A stretch of 64,000 nucleotides of DNA from positions 1 through 64,000 of the forward strand of contig NZ_ATNM01000143.1 in assembly GCF_000427295.1 (NCBI RefSeq), read 5' to 3'. The position numbers were made by a program, and so were the translations under genes. The notes under the pieces are model-generated. The model worked only from the letters and a program-made list of their open reading frames with translations. It was not told the DNA's origin and did not search any database. The stretch is from Cyclobacterium qasimii M12-11B. GTDB taxonomy: Bacteria; Bacteroidota; Bacteroidia; Cytophagales; Cyclobacteriaceae. Shown one piece after another: positions 40,216-49,074 of this stretch (the stretch's first letter is position 1; every line of letters starts with the position of its first letter).

Positions 40216-40905
40216 TTAGCGAAAGGGAAGTGTATAAGTATTCAATGTCTTAACAATGGATTTTCGTTGGTACCAATCATTGAAAACAAATTCGACTTGG
40301 TCAAAAGCTTGTTGTCCGAATTTGTGGTTGCTAAAGGCATCCACTAAAGCTAAAACTGCATTCACTTCTTCTATGGGTTTGCTGAACCTAACCACAGTAC
40401 TGTGTGCTGTGACCAATTTGTAACGCTTGTCCAAAGACTGCTCCACCTTCGAGGTAGCAAAACTATTCCTGAGGTTTTGCCTAAAACGAGTTAGCGCATC
40501 ATTTAGTGGATAACCTTTTATAATCAAACATGAAGGAGAGGTGAATACTCCCTCAAAGTTAAGTTCTATTTTACCTATTCCTTCTAAGGCCTTTTGAATA
40601 AGGCTTTCGTATTTATCCAGGTCCAGCTTCTCCAAAGAGAATCCCTCGTAACAAGAGATGATAGGCATTACAGTGACATGCAGGTCAGCTGCTTGATAAA
40701 AATATTGATCAGGAAGAATATGTTGGGCTTTATGAATAAACGTTTCAAATGCTTCTTTCACCTGCAAATTAGGCCTAAGTAGCAGTGTCAAACCCCTCCT
40801 TAGATCCATAGGATTGTCTAAATCTGCATCTTGAGAGAAGCCCTCCTTATTTATAATGGACAGGGCTGAATTATGCAGATTGGCATAATGATTCCTCAGT
40901 TCCAT
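40216..40905 (-). CDS. 2H phosphoesterase (2'-5' RNA ligase-like)
   Basis: This 229-residue cytoplasmic protein has the two HxT motifs of the 2H phosphoesterase superfamily, His76-Val-Thr78 (ADLHVTVMPI) and His168-Ser-Thr170 (TAHSTVVRFS), at the expected separation. Members hydrolyse or ligate 2',3'-cyclic or 2'-5' phosphodiester bonds in RNA or small nucleotides. Its ATG overlaps the stop of the upstream hypothetical gene by one base (TAATG), so the two are translationally coupled. The physiological substrate is unknown. Confidence 0.75.
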   Translation of the reverse strand: MELRNHYANLHNSALSIINKEGFSQDADLDNPMDLRRGLTLLLRPNLQVKEAFETFIHKAQHILPDQYFYQAADLHVTVMPIISCYEGFSLEKLDLDKYESLIQKALEGIGKIELNFEGVFTSPSCLIIKGYPLNDALTRFRQNLRNSFATSKVEQSLDKRYKLVTAHSTVVRFSKPIEEVNAVLALVDAFSNHKFGQQAFDQVEFVFNDWYQRKSIVKTLNTYTLPFR

Positions 40906-42002
40906 TAAACTTCATCATATTTTCTAAATATCAATTGAAGTAATTCCAGCACTTCCTCAGAATGGATGTCCCAATTCAGGCTCAAAACGAAACTTCTGTT
41001 AAGTAAATCAATGGCCTCAAAGAAACTATCTGTTGCATCCAACTCAAAAATAGCTTGATCCATCAAATCCGGATTACCTTGAAATAGTCTCTTGGTAAAC
41101 ATTATGCGCTGATTGATCCCCATTCCTTCTTTCAAATGAGAAATACTTCCTTTCATATAAGGGTTTTCCTCGGCATCAAACTTAGCCCACACAATTGACG
41201 GGTCTATCGTTTCAATTCGCTTTTCAGTCGGAGCTTCGTCTTCCTGAATATGATTTGAGGATTCGACTTCCTGCTCTTCAATAACAACCTCTGTTTTTTC
41301 AACAATATAATGTTTAGGCTCCTCTTCTACCTCTTTTTCCACTTCAGCGAAAACATCAGGTTTGGACTCCTCAGGTATATCTTTAATTAGCGTATCAAAG
41401 TTCAAGGTTAATACTTCTTGTAAAGGCGCAAGCAATGCCAAAGGTTGAGACGAATCATCTGATTCTTTTTCAAACCCTTCATATAGTTTTTGTTTCCAAA
41501 AGAGGCTTCCTGTATCTGCAGCCCAATCTTCTGCAGCAGGCACCCAAGACTCCCGGTACCATTTTATGTATTTTTTCAATTCCTTTACATAGGAAGCAGG
41601 TTCTTTGTGTCCCTCTTCTAATACTGATTCTATAAAAGTTACCGGATCCACCGCCAGGAGAATGGTTTTTCCCACTGCACGCCCCAATAAAGGCTCAAAA
41701 TCTATCTTTTCTATTTTAATGGATCTGGAAAGCACATTCATAAAAGTGGACAAGGCTTCTTTTACAACATTGTCCTGGAAATCAAAATAAGGATTCTTTG
41801 AGAATGAATCGGTCTGTTTTTGCCAATCCTCAAAAAGCTCTCTGATAACCATTAAATTAAGCTGAAAAGAATGGGTTAGCTCAATTATTTCTTGTCCACT
41901 AATGTACTTCCGGTGGGTAAAATGATTGTCGCAGATTATTTGAGAAAAATCTCTGGAATAACTGTCAATATAATCCTGATCTAAAATCATTTGTTTCGTC
42001 AT
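40905..42002 (-). CDS. Conserved hypothetical protein with acidic linker
   Basis: I do not recognise this 365-residue protein. It has no signal peptide or membrane segment. Residues 1-200 are helical and aromatic-rich (WYRESWVPAAEDWAAD), about 205-270 is a Glu/Val-rich low-complexity linker, and the C-terminal ~95 residues (NPYMKGSISHLKEGMGINQR onward) form a small helical domain. That tail resembles a Bacteroidota-specific domain found in many hypothetical proteins. Coupled translation with the 2H phosphoesterase suggests joint function. Confidence 0.6.
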   Translation of the reverse strand: MTKQMILDQDYIDSYSRDFSQIICDNHFTHRKYISGQEIIELTHSFQLNLMVIRELFEDWQKQTDSFSKNPYFDFQDNVVKEALSTFMNVLSRSIKIEKIDFEPLLGRAVGKTILLAVDPVTFIESVLEEGHKEPASYVKELKKYIKWYRESWVPAAEDWAADTGSLFWKQKLYEGFEKESDDSSQPLALLAPLQEVLTLNFDTLIKDIPEESKPDVFAEVEKEVEEEPKHYIVEKTEVVIEEQEVESSNHIQEDEAPTEKRIETIDPSIVWAKFDAEENPYMKGSISHLKEGMGINQRIMFTKRLFQGNPDLMDQAIFELDATDSFFEAIDLLNRSFVLSLNWDIHSEEVLELLQLIFRKYDEV

Positions 42003-42574
42003 ATTACTTGAATTTCTCCCTATTATATAGAGGTAAAGTTATGTAATTTATTCTTTAAATAAAGAAGCTGATAGAATTGTAAACCTCAAATTCACCTACG
42101 ACTTTCTAAAACCTGTAAATCACATCAATACTAAAGTATAAAATCATTCAATATCAAATACTTAGTGCTTTTCTAGGATCCTCAAAGGTGTTACTTCCAG
42201 GCTAAATTTTAAATAAAATTCAGTCTGGCAAAAGGTTTTGTTCAAAGCTATGGTAGCATTCCGCTGGTAAAATCTTCAGTTCTTGCCTTTGTTGGCAAAA
42301 AGAACAAAAACCAAGTAATTCAGAAACATGTGAAGGTTAAACCCTTCTCGCACTACTGAAACCAGCCTATTTAATTGCAATTTCATCCGTTATTGAAAGG
42401 CGCTTGGGCTGGCCATTTCATAATCTGATGCTTAATCTTCTTTTAATTTTTATTAATAAATATAAATCAATTAATTTTGGCTGTTTAAACATTACTCAAA
42501 TTTATATTGGTATTGATTCAATCGCTATGTTTGATCTAATCAATTATAAAGATTTTTTACCTTATCCATAATTT
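42003..42574. other. Intergenic, no gene seen
   Basis: About 570 bases between divergent genes. It has a slightly higher GC middle part (42160-42420) with no coding frame of note. It should hold promoters for the hypothetical protein and thymidine kinase. No RNA gene was recognised. Confidence 0.4.
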
Positions 42575-43153
42575 ATGTTTATTGAACCATCTTTAGGAAA
42601 AACCGGAAATAAAGGGCCAAAGGGTCAATTGGAGGTAATATGTGGTTCAATGTTTTCGGGCAAAACGGAAGAATTGATCAGACGCTTAAAAAGGGCTTTA
42701 ATAGCCAGGCAAAAGGTTGAGATCTTTAAACCCGCCATAGACAAAAGGTATGATGACAACAATGTAGTGTCACATGATGAAAATATAATCCGATCCACGC
42801 CTGTACAATTCGCAGAAGACATTTTGCTTCTTGCTGGAAATTGTGATGTCGTGGGGATAGATGAAGTTCAGTTTTTTGATGCTCAGATAATTCCTGTTGT
42901 AGAAAAACTAGCAAATGCTGGTACAAGGGTAATCATTGCTGGGTTGGACATGGACTTTGAAGGCAATCCATTTGAGCCAATGCCCCAACTATTGGCCATT
43001 GCAGAATATGTCACTAAAGTACATGCTATCTGTATGAAATGCGGTGATCTTGCTTCTTTTAGTTACAGACTGTCAGCCGACAAAAACAAGGTGATGTTGG
43101 GAGAGAAAGAAAGCTATGAAGCCCGATGTCGCAAATGTTTTTATGACCTTTAG
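42575..43153 (+). CDS. tdk: Thymidine kinase
   Basis: This 192-residue type II thymidine kinase phosphorylates thymidine with ATP. It shows the P-loop [10 protein letters not shown], the DEVQFF Walker B segment, the lasso-region tyrosine in the SYEARCRKC stretch, and the zinc-binding CMKCG...CRKC pair. Length and motifs are normal. It is followed by recO on the same strand after 11 bases, so the two probably form an operon. Confidence 0.95.
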   Translation: MFIEPSLGKTGNKGPKGQLEVICGSMFSGKTEELIRRLKRALIARQKVEIFKPAIDKRYDDNNVVSHDENIIRSTPVQFAEDILLLAGNCDVVGIDEVQFFDAQIIPVVEKLANAGTRVIIAGLDMDFEGNPFEPMPQLLAIAEYVTKVHAICMKCGDLASFSYRLSADKNKVMLGEKESYEARCRKCFYDL

Positions 43154-43164
43154 GTAATGGGCCA

Positions 43165-43852
43165 ATGACTAAAAAAAACAACAGGTATTGTAATTGGATA
43201 TACAAAATACAGAGAAACATCAATAATCACCAAAATATTCACCCGGGAACTAGGGCTCAAATCTTATGTGGTAAACGGGGTCAGGAGCACAAAATCTTCC
43301 TCTAAAGTCGCCCTTTTCCAACCATTAACACTTGTTGACCTCGTTGTATACGATAAAGAGAATGCCAACATCAACAGAATAGCTGAAATAAAATCAGATA
43401 GCAGTTTTCAGCGGATTCCTTTCGATTTTATTCGGTCAGGAATAAGCATGTTTGTGGCAGAAATAATGGGTAAGGTTGTTTATGACAACTATCAAAACGA
43501 ATTGCTCTTTGATCATCTCAGAAAACAAATCTTAACCTTAGATGCTGAACATTACCAGCCAGCATTGTTCCCCTTATACTTTTTGATAAGCACCTCCCGC
43601 TACCTGGGTTTTGAACCTGAAGATGCTGCTGATTTTTTCTTACAGCTCCCCGTAGATCAATCAGGAAGGATATATAACAATAAGGTTCAATTTCTGGATC
43701 AAATCCTAGAAAGTGAAGACCACAGTCCACCAGTGATTCCAGGAAATGCCAAAAGGCAATTATTAGACGACTGGATATTGTTCTATAAAATCCACATGGA
43801 CGGGTTTGGGGAGATAAAATCTTTAACCGTCTTACGTACCCTGCTATCTTAA
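43165..43852 (+). pseudogene. recO: DNA repair protein RecO, frameshifted in an A8 run
   Basis: The frame from 43268 encodes most of RecO (VNGVRSTKSSSKVALFQPLTLVDLVVY, LGFEPEDAADFF). The true start is the ATG at 43165. Its frame reads M-T-K-K then goes wrong in an eight-A run (43171-43178); with seven A it continues as MTKKTTGIVIGYTKYRETS into the rest, giving 228 residues, the normal RecO length. RecO loads RecA onto single-stranded DNA with RecF/RecR. An A8 run can also allow transcriptional slippage, so some full protein could be made even if the run is real. Confidence 0.85.
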
Positions 43853-43868
43853 AATAAATAGATACTAC

Positions 43869-44635
43869 TTACTCTATTATAATATTCCGTGTTTCGCTAG
43901 CAAAGACACCACCTATCTCTTGGTCATTGGCCGCACCGACCAAACTGATTTTCAAGCTATGTGGTCCTTTTGAGAGCTTTGACAATTGCACAGGAGCTAT
44001 CTCTTGGGTATAGTACTCCTGCCCATCTATCTCGATTTTCACTTTCACACCATCGCTTTCTGGTCCTCCGCCCAAATAAAGAAAGTCCACAATCACAGCT
44101 TCCTCCGGCGCATAGGCTTGCTGCTCAGCTGGAAGGTGTAAAATGACATATGGAGCATCGTCTTCAGGAAAAGGCCTGGACTCTCCGACCGTAAAATCTC
44201 TAGCAGAAAAATTACCATATTCTTTTAAGGACAGCCCTTCCTCATTGAGCAGAAAAGCCACTGCCCTATAAGTGCCTTTGTTTAAATCCATTAGAAAATT
44301 AGGCATGCTATACGGTTTTGGCGAGGCACCATTTAAGGATAGCATTAATGGGTTTTCTCTACCTAACCCGTGGTTTCGAATATTAAAAGAAAAGAAACTT
44401 TCCCTTCCTTGAAATTTTCATTCCCTATTGGGTTGTAAATATCCAGCATTGCATCTGGATTCATTTCAGCTTGAAGTTGTCCAAAGGAAATTTTTTCGAC
44501 TACTTCTTCAACTGAGGCAATTGAATCTGTTACTTGTTCCTCGCTCAAGTTTTCCGATTTATTACTTGAAGAATCACAAGAAATCATGGCTACTACTACA
44601 AGTGCCAGTCCGATACAATTATGGTAAAATTTCAT
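43869..44635 (-). pseudogene. Hypothetical lipoprotein, frameshifted
   Basis: The start at 44635 begins a lipoprotein signal (VVVAMISC) followed by a Ser/Glu-rich spacer and ends early at 44363. Adding one base to either A4 run at 44385-44393 (T on the minus strand) joins it to the frame ending 43869 through FNIRNHGLGRENPLM, giving 255 residues. The tail contains a beta-sandwich-like region (PFPEDDAPYVILHLP, KGPHSLKISLVG). No family was recognised. It converges with recO. Confidence 0.7.
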
Positions 44636-44872
44636 ATTGGGTTGTTCATAAAAATCTAAGGAGAAAGATACTTCAGCTATTTTAATACTTTGAGAAAACA
44701 CTACTAAACGGGCTATTTCCTATTTTATGACTACATCCTTCGGTCCTGCCTATTCAATATTATCATTTCTTTCAATTTCAGTCACCAATTGAAAATCTAT
44801 TCTGTAATCCGGCTTCAAAGGTATTTATTTTTAACAATAAAAAAATTACCTTGCGTTAAACTTAAAAATCAA

Positions 44873-45853
44873 ATGGGCGAAATTTTATTTGAAGAGGTTC
44901 CATGTCTTGACTTGGCAGATTTTGTTTCTGGTGACAGAAGTAAAAAAGCCGCCTTTGTAAAGAAACTAGGAGAAGCTTACGAGAACATTGGTTTTGTGGC
45001 TATAAAAAATCATGGTCTGGACCAAAGCCTACAAGACGACTTGTATGCAGCTATAAAAGATTTTTTCTTACAACCTGACGAGATAAAATCCAAATATGAA
45101 AAGCCAGAAATGGGCTTTCAAAGGGGCTATGCTGGTAAAGGAAAAGAACATGCTAAGGGCCGAAACACTGGTGATTTAAAAGAATTCTACCACGTTGGCC
45201 AGCCACTTGATATGATTTCAAATGATGACCCCGTAAAAGAAGAGTATATCCCAAACATTTGGCCATCAGAAGTCCCTGGATTTAAAGAGACTTCCTTGAA
45301 GGCATTTCAGACTTTGGAGGCTGCTGGGAGAATCATGCTTCAGGCCATTGCCCTAAATTTAGGACTTAAGGAAAGTTACTTTGACAGCAAAATCGAACAT
45401 GGCAATTCTATCCTACGCTCGATTCACTACTTCCCTATAAAAGACACCGATTCAATCCCAGAGGATGCTGTACGTGCTGCTGAACATGGAGACATCAACT
45501 TTATCACTTTACTAATGGGAGCCAGTGCTGATGGCCTTCAAGTGCTGCGAAGAGATGGGAAATGGATCCCTATCACAGCCCTACCCGATCAATTGATCGT
45601 AAATGTAGGAGACATGCTGGAAAGATTGACAAACAAAAAGCTCAAATCCACCATTCACAGAGTGGTAAATCCACCACGAGAGCTCATGCATACAAGTAGG
45701 TATTCCATTCCATTTTTCTTGCACCCGCGCTCAGAAATGGATTTGAGTTGCCTTGATTCATGTGTAGATGAGGACCACCCAAAAGCCTTTGAAGATTGCA
45801 CCGCAGGTGAGTTTTTAGAGGAAAGATTAAAAGAGTTAGGCCTGAAAAAATAA
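44873..45853 (+). CDS. Isopenicillin-N-synthase-like 2-oxoglutarate/Fe(II) oxygenase
   Basis: The ATG at 44873 gives 326 residues beginning MGEILFEEVPCLDLADF, matching the usual DIOX-N domain start. The C-terminal jelly-roll has the iron ligands His205 and Asp207 (EHGDIN) and His262 (TIHRVV), and Arg276 in TSRYSIPFF for the co-substrate. Members oxidise small molecules such as amino-acid derivatives or plant/bacterial metabolites; the substrate here cannot be told. The chromate transporter starts 9 bases downstream, so they are probably co-transcribed. Confidence 0.88.
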   Translation: MGEILFEEVPCLDLADFVSGDRSKKAAFVKKLGEAYENIGFVAIKNHGLDQSLQDDLYAAIKDFFLQPDEIKSKYEKPEMGFQRGYAGKGKEHAKGRNTGDLKEFYHVGQPLDMISNDDPVKEEYIPNIWPSEVPGFKETSLKAFQTLEAAGRIMLQAIALNLGLKESYFDSKIEHGNSILRSIHYFPIKDTDSIPEDAVRAAEHGDINFITLLMGASADGLQVLRRDGKWIPITALPDQLIVNVGDMLERLTNKKLKSTIHRVVNPPRELMHTSRYSIPFFLHPRSEMDLSCLDSCVDEDHPKAFEDCTAGEFLEERLKELGLKK

Positions 45854-45862
45854 AACACCCCT

Positions 45863-47079
45863 ATGACGGACATCAGGAAGGTACGGTATTATATATATCT
45901 GAAAGATGTGCTCGTACTTTCTCTGACAGCTTTTGGTGGACCGCAAGTTTTTTTGGCCATGGTTTTAGATATCATGGTCAAAAAAAGAGGCTTTATCACA
46001 GAGAAGGACCTGCTAGAATTAAATGCCCTCTGTTTGGTATTGCCAGGGCCTACCTCAACACAGACCATATCTGCAATAGGCTTTAGAGTTGGCGGGCCGT
46101 TTTTGGCCTATCTTTCTTTACTGGTATGGGTACTCCCTGCTACCATTCTAATGATCGCCACAGCCTTTTTGATAGAGTACCTGCAGTCCAACACCAAAGG
46201 AGAGCTGGGCTTTGCGAAATTCATTCAGCCCATGGCGATAGGGTACATTATCTACGCTTCTCAGATCACGATTAAAAAAATGATCCATACAGTAGAAGCT
46301 GCCATCCTAATGATGATTGCAGCTTTTATCGCCTTCTTTTACAACTCCCCTTTTATTTTCCCTATTATGTTACTTGTAGGTGGGTTAATTACCACGCATA
46401 ACTACAACAAACAACCTATTATAGAAGAGAAATCGGAAATAAATATTTCCTGGTCTAATTTTATTTTGTGGGCGGGGGTATTAATAGGTGCAGCTGTTTT
46501 GGGACATTACACAAAATTTTTTGCCAGTTAGATTATTTGAGAATTTTTTACAGAAATGGGTCTCTGATTTTTGGAGGAGGACAGGTGCTAGTCCCTTACC
46601 TCTACACAGAATTTGTGGAGTTTAAACACTACTTGAGCTCAGAAGAATTCTTGACCGGCTATGCCATTTCTCAAAGCATTCCGGGACCAACCTTTAGTAT
46701 TAGCTCTTATATTGGAGCATTGTCCATGAGAGAATGGGGAGCCCCAGGAATGATTGCAGGAGGGTTAGTGGCTGCTGCCGGCATCTTCCTACCTGGTACT
46801 TTTCTTATATTTTTCGTGATTCGATTTTGGGACGCCTTAAAAAAATACCGGCCTGTAAGAGCAGCTTTAGAGGGTATAAATGCGGTCAGTTGCGGAATGC
46901 TAATTGCCGCAGCTTACCTTTTATTTGAACCTATGGAAAACAATTTCATTAACATAATGATTATCATAGGCACCTATATTTTATTAAGGTACAGTAAAAT
47001 CCCTTCTCCTTTGATCATCGTATTAGGAGCAGGCATAGGACTGATCTACCAATGGACAATGAATAATTTTTTTCTTTAG
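45863..47079 (+). pseudogene. chrA: Chromate transporter (ChrA/CHR family), frameshifted twice
   Basis: The first frame (45863-46531) encodes the N-terminal CHR half (LTAFGGPQVFLAMV, LPGPTSTQT) and the second (to 47079) the C-terminal half (GSLIFGGGQVLVP, SQSIPGPTFSISSYIGA). Removing one T from each of two T6 runs (46517-46522 and 46544-46549) restores a continuous 404-residue protein reading ...KFLPVRLFENFYRNGSLIFGGG..., the normal CHR length. A one-base insertion in the first run would also join the frames but gives a less family-like junction. The protein would export chromate or a related oxyanion. Confidence 0.85.
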
Positions 47080-47162
47080 CCGAAATGCGAAGAAGTCATT
47101 CTTATTTCATGAAATTCTTCTTTAAATCAATTGACTATTTTAATGCCAATGACTGGTAAGAA

Positions 47163-48395
47163 TTACACCTCTATTGATAGCATCTCAACGCCATTGTGGC
47201 TATTTCGATGAAATAGATACATATAAATAAAAATCCCTAATGGTAAAAAGCAACTGAGTAAAAACATGCCTTCATGGAAATAAGTCAAAGTGCCCCATTT
47301 CTGCCAAATGTAAAAGCCTTGGGCAAACAAAAGCATTTCAGAACCTATAAACCCCAAATAAAATGGCCATATCGCTGGTTTTAACACATCTTCAGAAGAT
47401 CCTGAAGCATAGGTATTAAAAAAGGAAAACATCAAGTAGGCAGAGAACAATCCCAGCATATTAAGGTGAATAAAACCAATAATAAATACGCGAAGAAAAA
47501 CAGCCATTTCGGCTAGCACCGGCACTACCAACAGGGTTTGAAAAGCCACCCGAATAAGCCCTACAATTAAAGCCAGCATCAAAAATTGTTTCGCTACTGA
47601 AGAGAAAGAAAGTGATGGTTTTTGTGCAGCTATCTTTTTTGAAAAAAGAATAGCCCCTAAGCCAACAAGCTGAATAACAACCCCGACAGCATTGATGTAA
47701 TAAGCCCAATTCCACTTATAGGCCCAGAACAATACCAATGCAAAAGTCAAAATCTGGCTACTTAAAATCAACCAGTAAACAATACGAAAACCTGACCAAG
47801 GAATTACTGGTTTGAAGTCTTTTAAAACAAGGGTTAAGAGCGCAAATAATAGCCAACCATTGAACTGAAAGTGCAGATAAAATTGAATGGCTACCTGGTA
47901 AAGGATCCCACCACCACCTCCGGACCCCATAATCACAGCTACCGCCCAGACACCAAGTGTAGATAGGACGAGAAGGCTTAATGCGGTTTTCAATAAGAGG
48001 GTTATTTGTACATCTTCCTTATTATGGTCTTTCCATACCCTGAAAACAAATAGGTAGCTTAAAAGAATATGAAGGGAAGAAAAAAATATTGAAAACCCTG
48101 CATAGCCCTGCAAGGGAAAGGCTACCATCATACCAGTTACAGCCATTTGAGTCAACCAAAATAGCCATGAATAGATGGGTTTTGAGGCCATTTCCTTGCT
48201 TAGGAATCTACCGTGGATCATTAAAAAAAACCCAATATATAGCCAACCTAAAAGGGCAACATGAGAGTGGCCATGTAGCATGTTCTTGTAATCCAACCAG
48301 TTTAGCTCCCAAACAAAAACCGCCCTAAGCAACAAGCCCATAACAGCCGCAATAAAAAAATTAAGCATTGAAATTAAAACCCAGGATTTCCTCAT
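47163..48395 (-). CDS. Haem-copper-oxidase subunit I-like membrane protein
   Basis: This 410-residue protein has about twelve hydrophobic segments. Histidines in HGHSHVALLGW (helix 2) and QFYLHFQFNGW recall the haem-binding helices of cytochrome oxidase subunit I/NorB, and other histidines lie in later helices (IHLNMLG, YFHEG). It is not a full oxidase: it is short and lacks the complete copper-site pattern. Similar Bacteroidota proteins are found near denitrification genes. Position next to nirK and the AAGATA-N4-TATCTT palindrome (48487-48502) upstream support a role in nitrogen-oxide metabolism or NO sensing. Confidence 0.65.
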   Translation of the reverse strand: MRKSWVLISMLNFFIAAVMGLLLRAVFVWELNWLDYKNMLHGHSHVALLGWLYIGFFLMIHGRFLSKEMASKPIYSWLFWLTQMAVTGMMVAFPLQGYAGFSIFFSSLHILLSYLFVFRVWKDHNKEDVQITLLLKTALSLLVLSTLGVWAVAVIMGSGGGGGILYQVAIQFYLHFQFNGWLLFALLTLVLKDFKPVIPWSGFRIVYWLILSSQILTFALVLFWAYKWNWAYYINAVGVVIQLVGLGAILFSKKIAAQKPSLSFSSVAKQFLMLALIVGLIRVAFQTLLVVPVLAEMAVFLRVFIIGFIHLNMLGLFSAYLMFSFFNTYASGSSEDVLKPAIWPFYLGFIGSEMLLFAQGFYIWQKWGTLTYFHEGMFLLSCFLPLGIFIYMYLFHRNSHNGVEMLSIEV

Positions 48396-48486
48396 TATTC
48401 GACTGTATTTGTATTGGACATTCGTGCAATCAACGCCCTAACCAATAACCTCACTAAATCATATAAAACAAAATTACATATAAATT

Positions 48487-48502
48487 AAGATAGTTTTATC
48501 TT
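48487..48502. promoter_or_regulatory. Perfect palindrome AAGATA-N4-TATCTT
   Basis: AAGATA (48487-48492) and TATCTT (48497-48502) are perfect inverted repeats with a GTTT spacer, 92 bases upstream of the haem-copper-like membrane protein start. The same motif occurs upstream of the hemerythrin operon and, imperfectly, the cytochrome c gene, suggesting a shared regulator. Confidence 0.5.
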
Positions 48503-48668
48503 TTTATATGGCGCTATGCTAAAAACCTGGCTATCGTCTTATTTTGGTGAGAAAAAGAAAAGCTGATCATGTCTATATTGTTTTAGGCCACTTATTCTAT
48601 TGAATCATTTGGTAAGTAAGCATTTATGAAAAAAAAGTCAACTTAAATTTTGAGTTATAAAATATTTA

Positions 48669-48682
48669 TCTACATTTGTAGA
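48669..48682 (+). promoter_or_regulatory. BlaI/MecI-type operator
   Basis: TCTACA-TT-TGTAGA is a perfect inverted repeat 20 bases before the BlaI-like ATG. Known BlaI/MecI operators have the same TACA-N2-TGTA core, so autorepression of the repressor/peptidase pair is likely. Confidence 0.65.
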
Positions 48683-48702
48683 ACACATTACGCAAACATA
48701 GA

Positions 48703-49074
48703 ATGAATTTATCCAAATCCGAAGAAAAACTGATGGAATTGATCTGGTCGAACCAGCCCATATTTATGAAAGAACTATTGGAAGTTCTTCCGGAACCCAA
48801 ACCTGCTCCCAGCACCGTGGCAACATTACTGAAACGCATGCAGCAAAAAGGGTATGTGGGGTTCAAATTGTTTGGAAATTCAAGACAATACCATGCACTT
48901 GTAAAGAAGCCGGATTACTTTTCTGGACAGGTAAAGACCATCATTAAGGATTTTTTCTCTGATTCTCCTCTTCAGTTTGCCTCATTTTTCACCAAAAAAG
49001 CTGATCTAACCACAAAAGAATTGGAAGAAATTAAAAAACTCGTCGAAACGGAAATTGAAAGAAGAAAAAAATGA
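48703..49074 (+). CDS. BlaI/MecI/CopY-family transcriptional repressor
   Basis: This 123-residue winged-helix repressor starts with the family pattern LSKSEEKLMELIWSNQPIFMKELLE and has the recognition-helix region STVATLLKRMQQKGYV. It is normally inactivated by proteolysis from a paired M56 membrane peptidase. The ATGA overlap with the next gene couples their translation, and a TACA-TGTA operator lies immediately upstream. In Bacteroidota such pairs usually do not flank a beta-lactamase and respond to unknown envelope signals. Confidence 0.92.
   Translation: MNLSKSEEKLMELIWSNQPIFMKELLEVLPEPKPAPSTVATLLKRMQQKGYVGFKLFGNSRQYHALVKKPDYFSGQVKTIIKDFFSDSPLQFASFFTKKADLTTKELEEIKKLVETEIERRKK

Larger units (their letters stand above)
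48396..48702. other. Divergent regulatory region
   Basis: About 300 bases between the membrane protein and the BlaI-type repressor. It holds the palindrome at 48487-48502, a TAATTTTG on the minus strand (plus 48469-48476) that fits a -7 element for the membrane protein, and the BlaI-type operator at 48669-48682. Confidence 0.5.
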
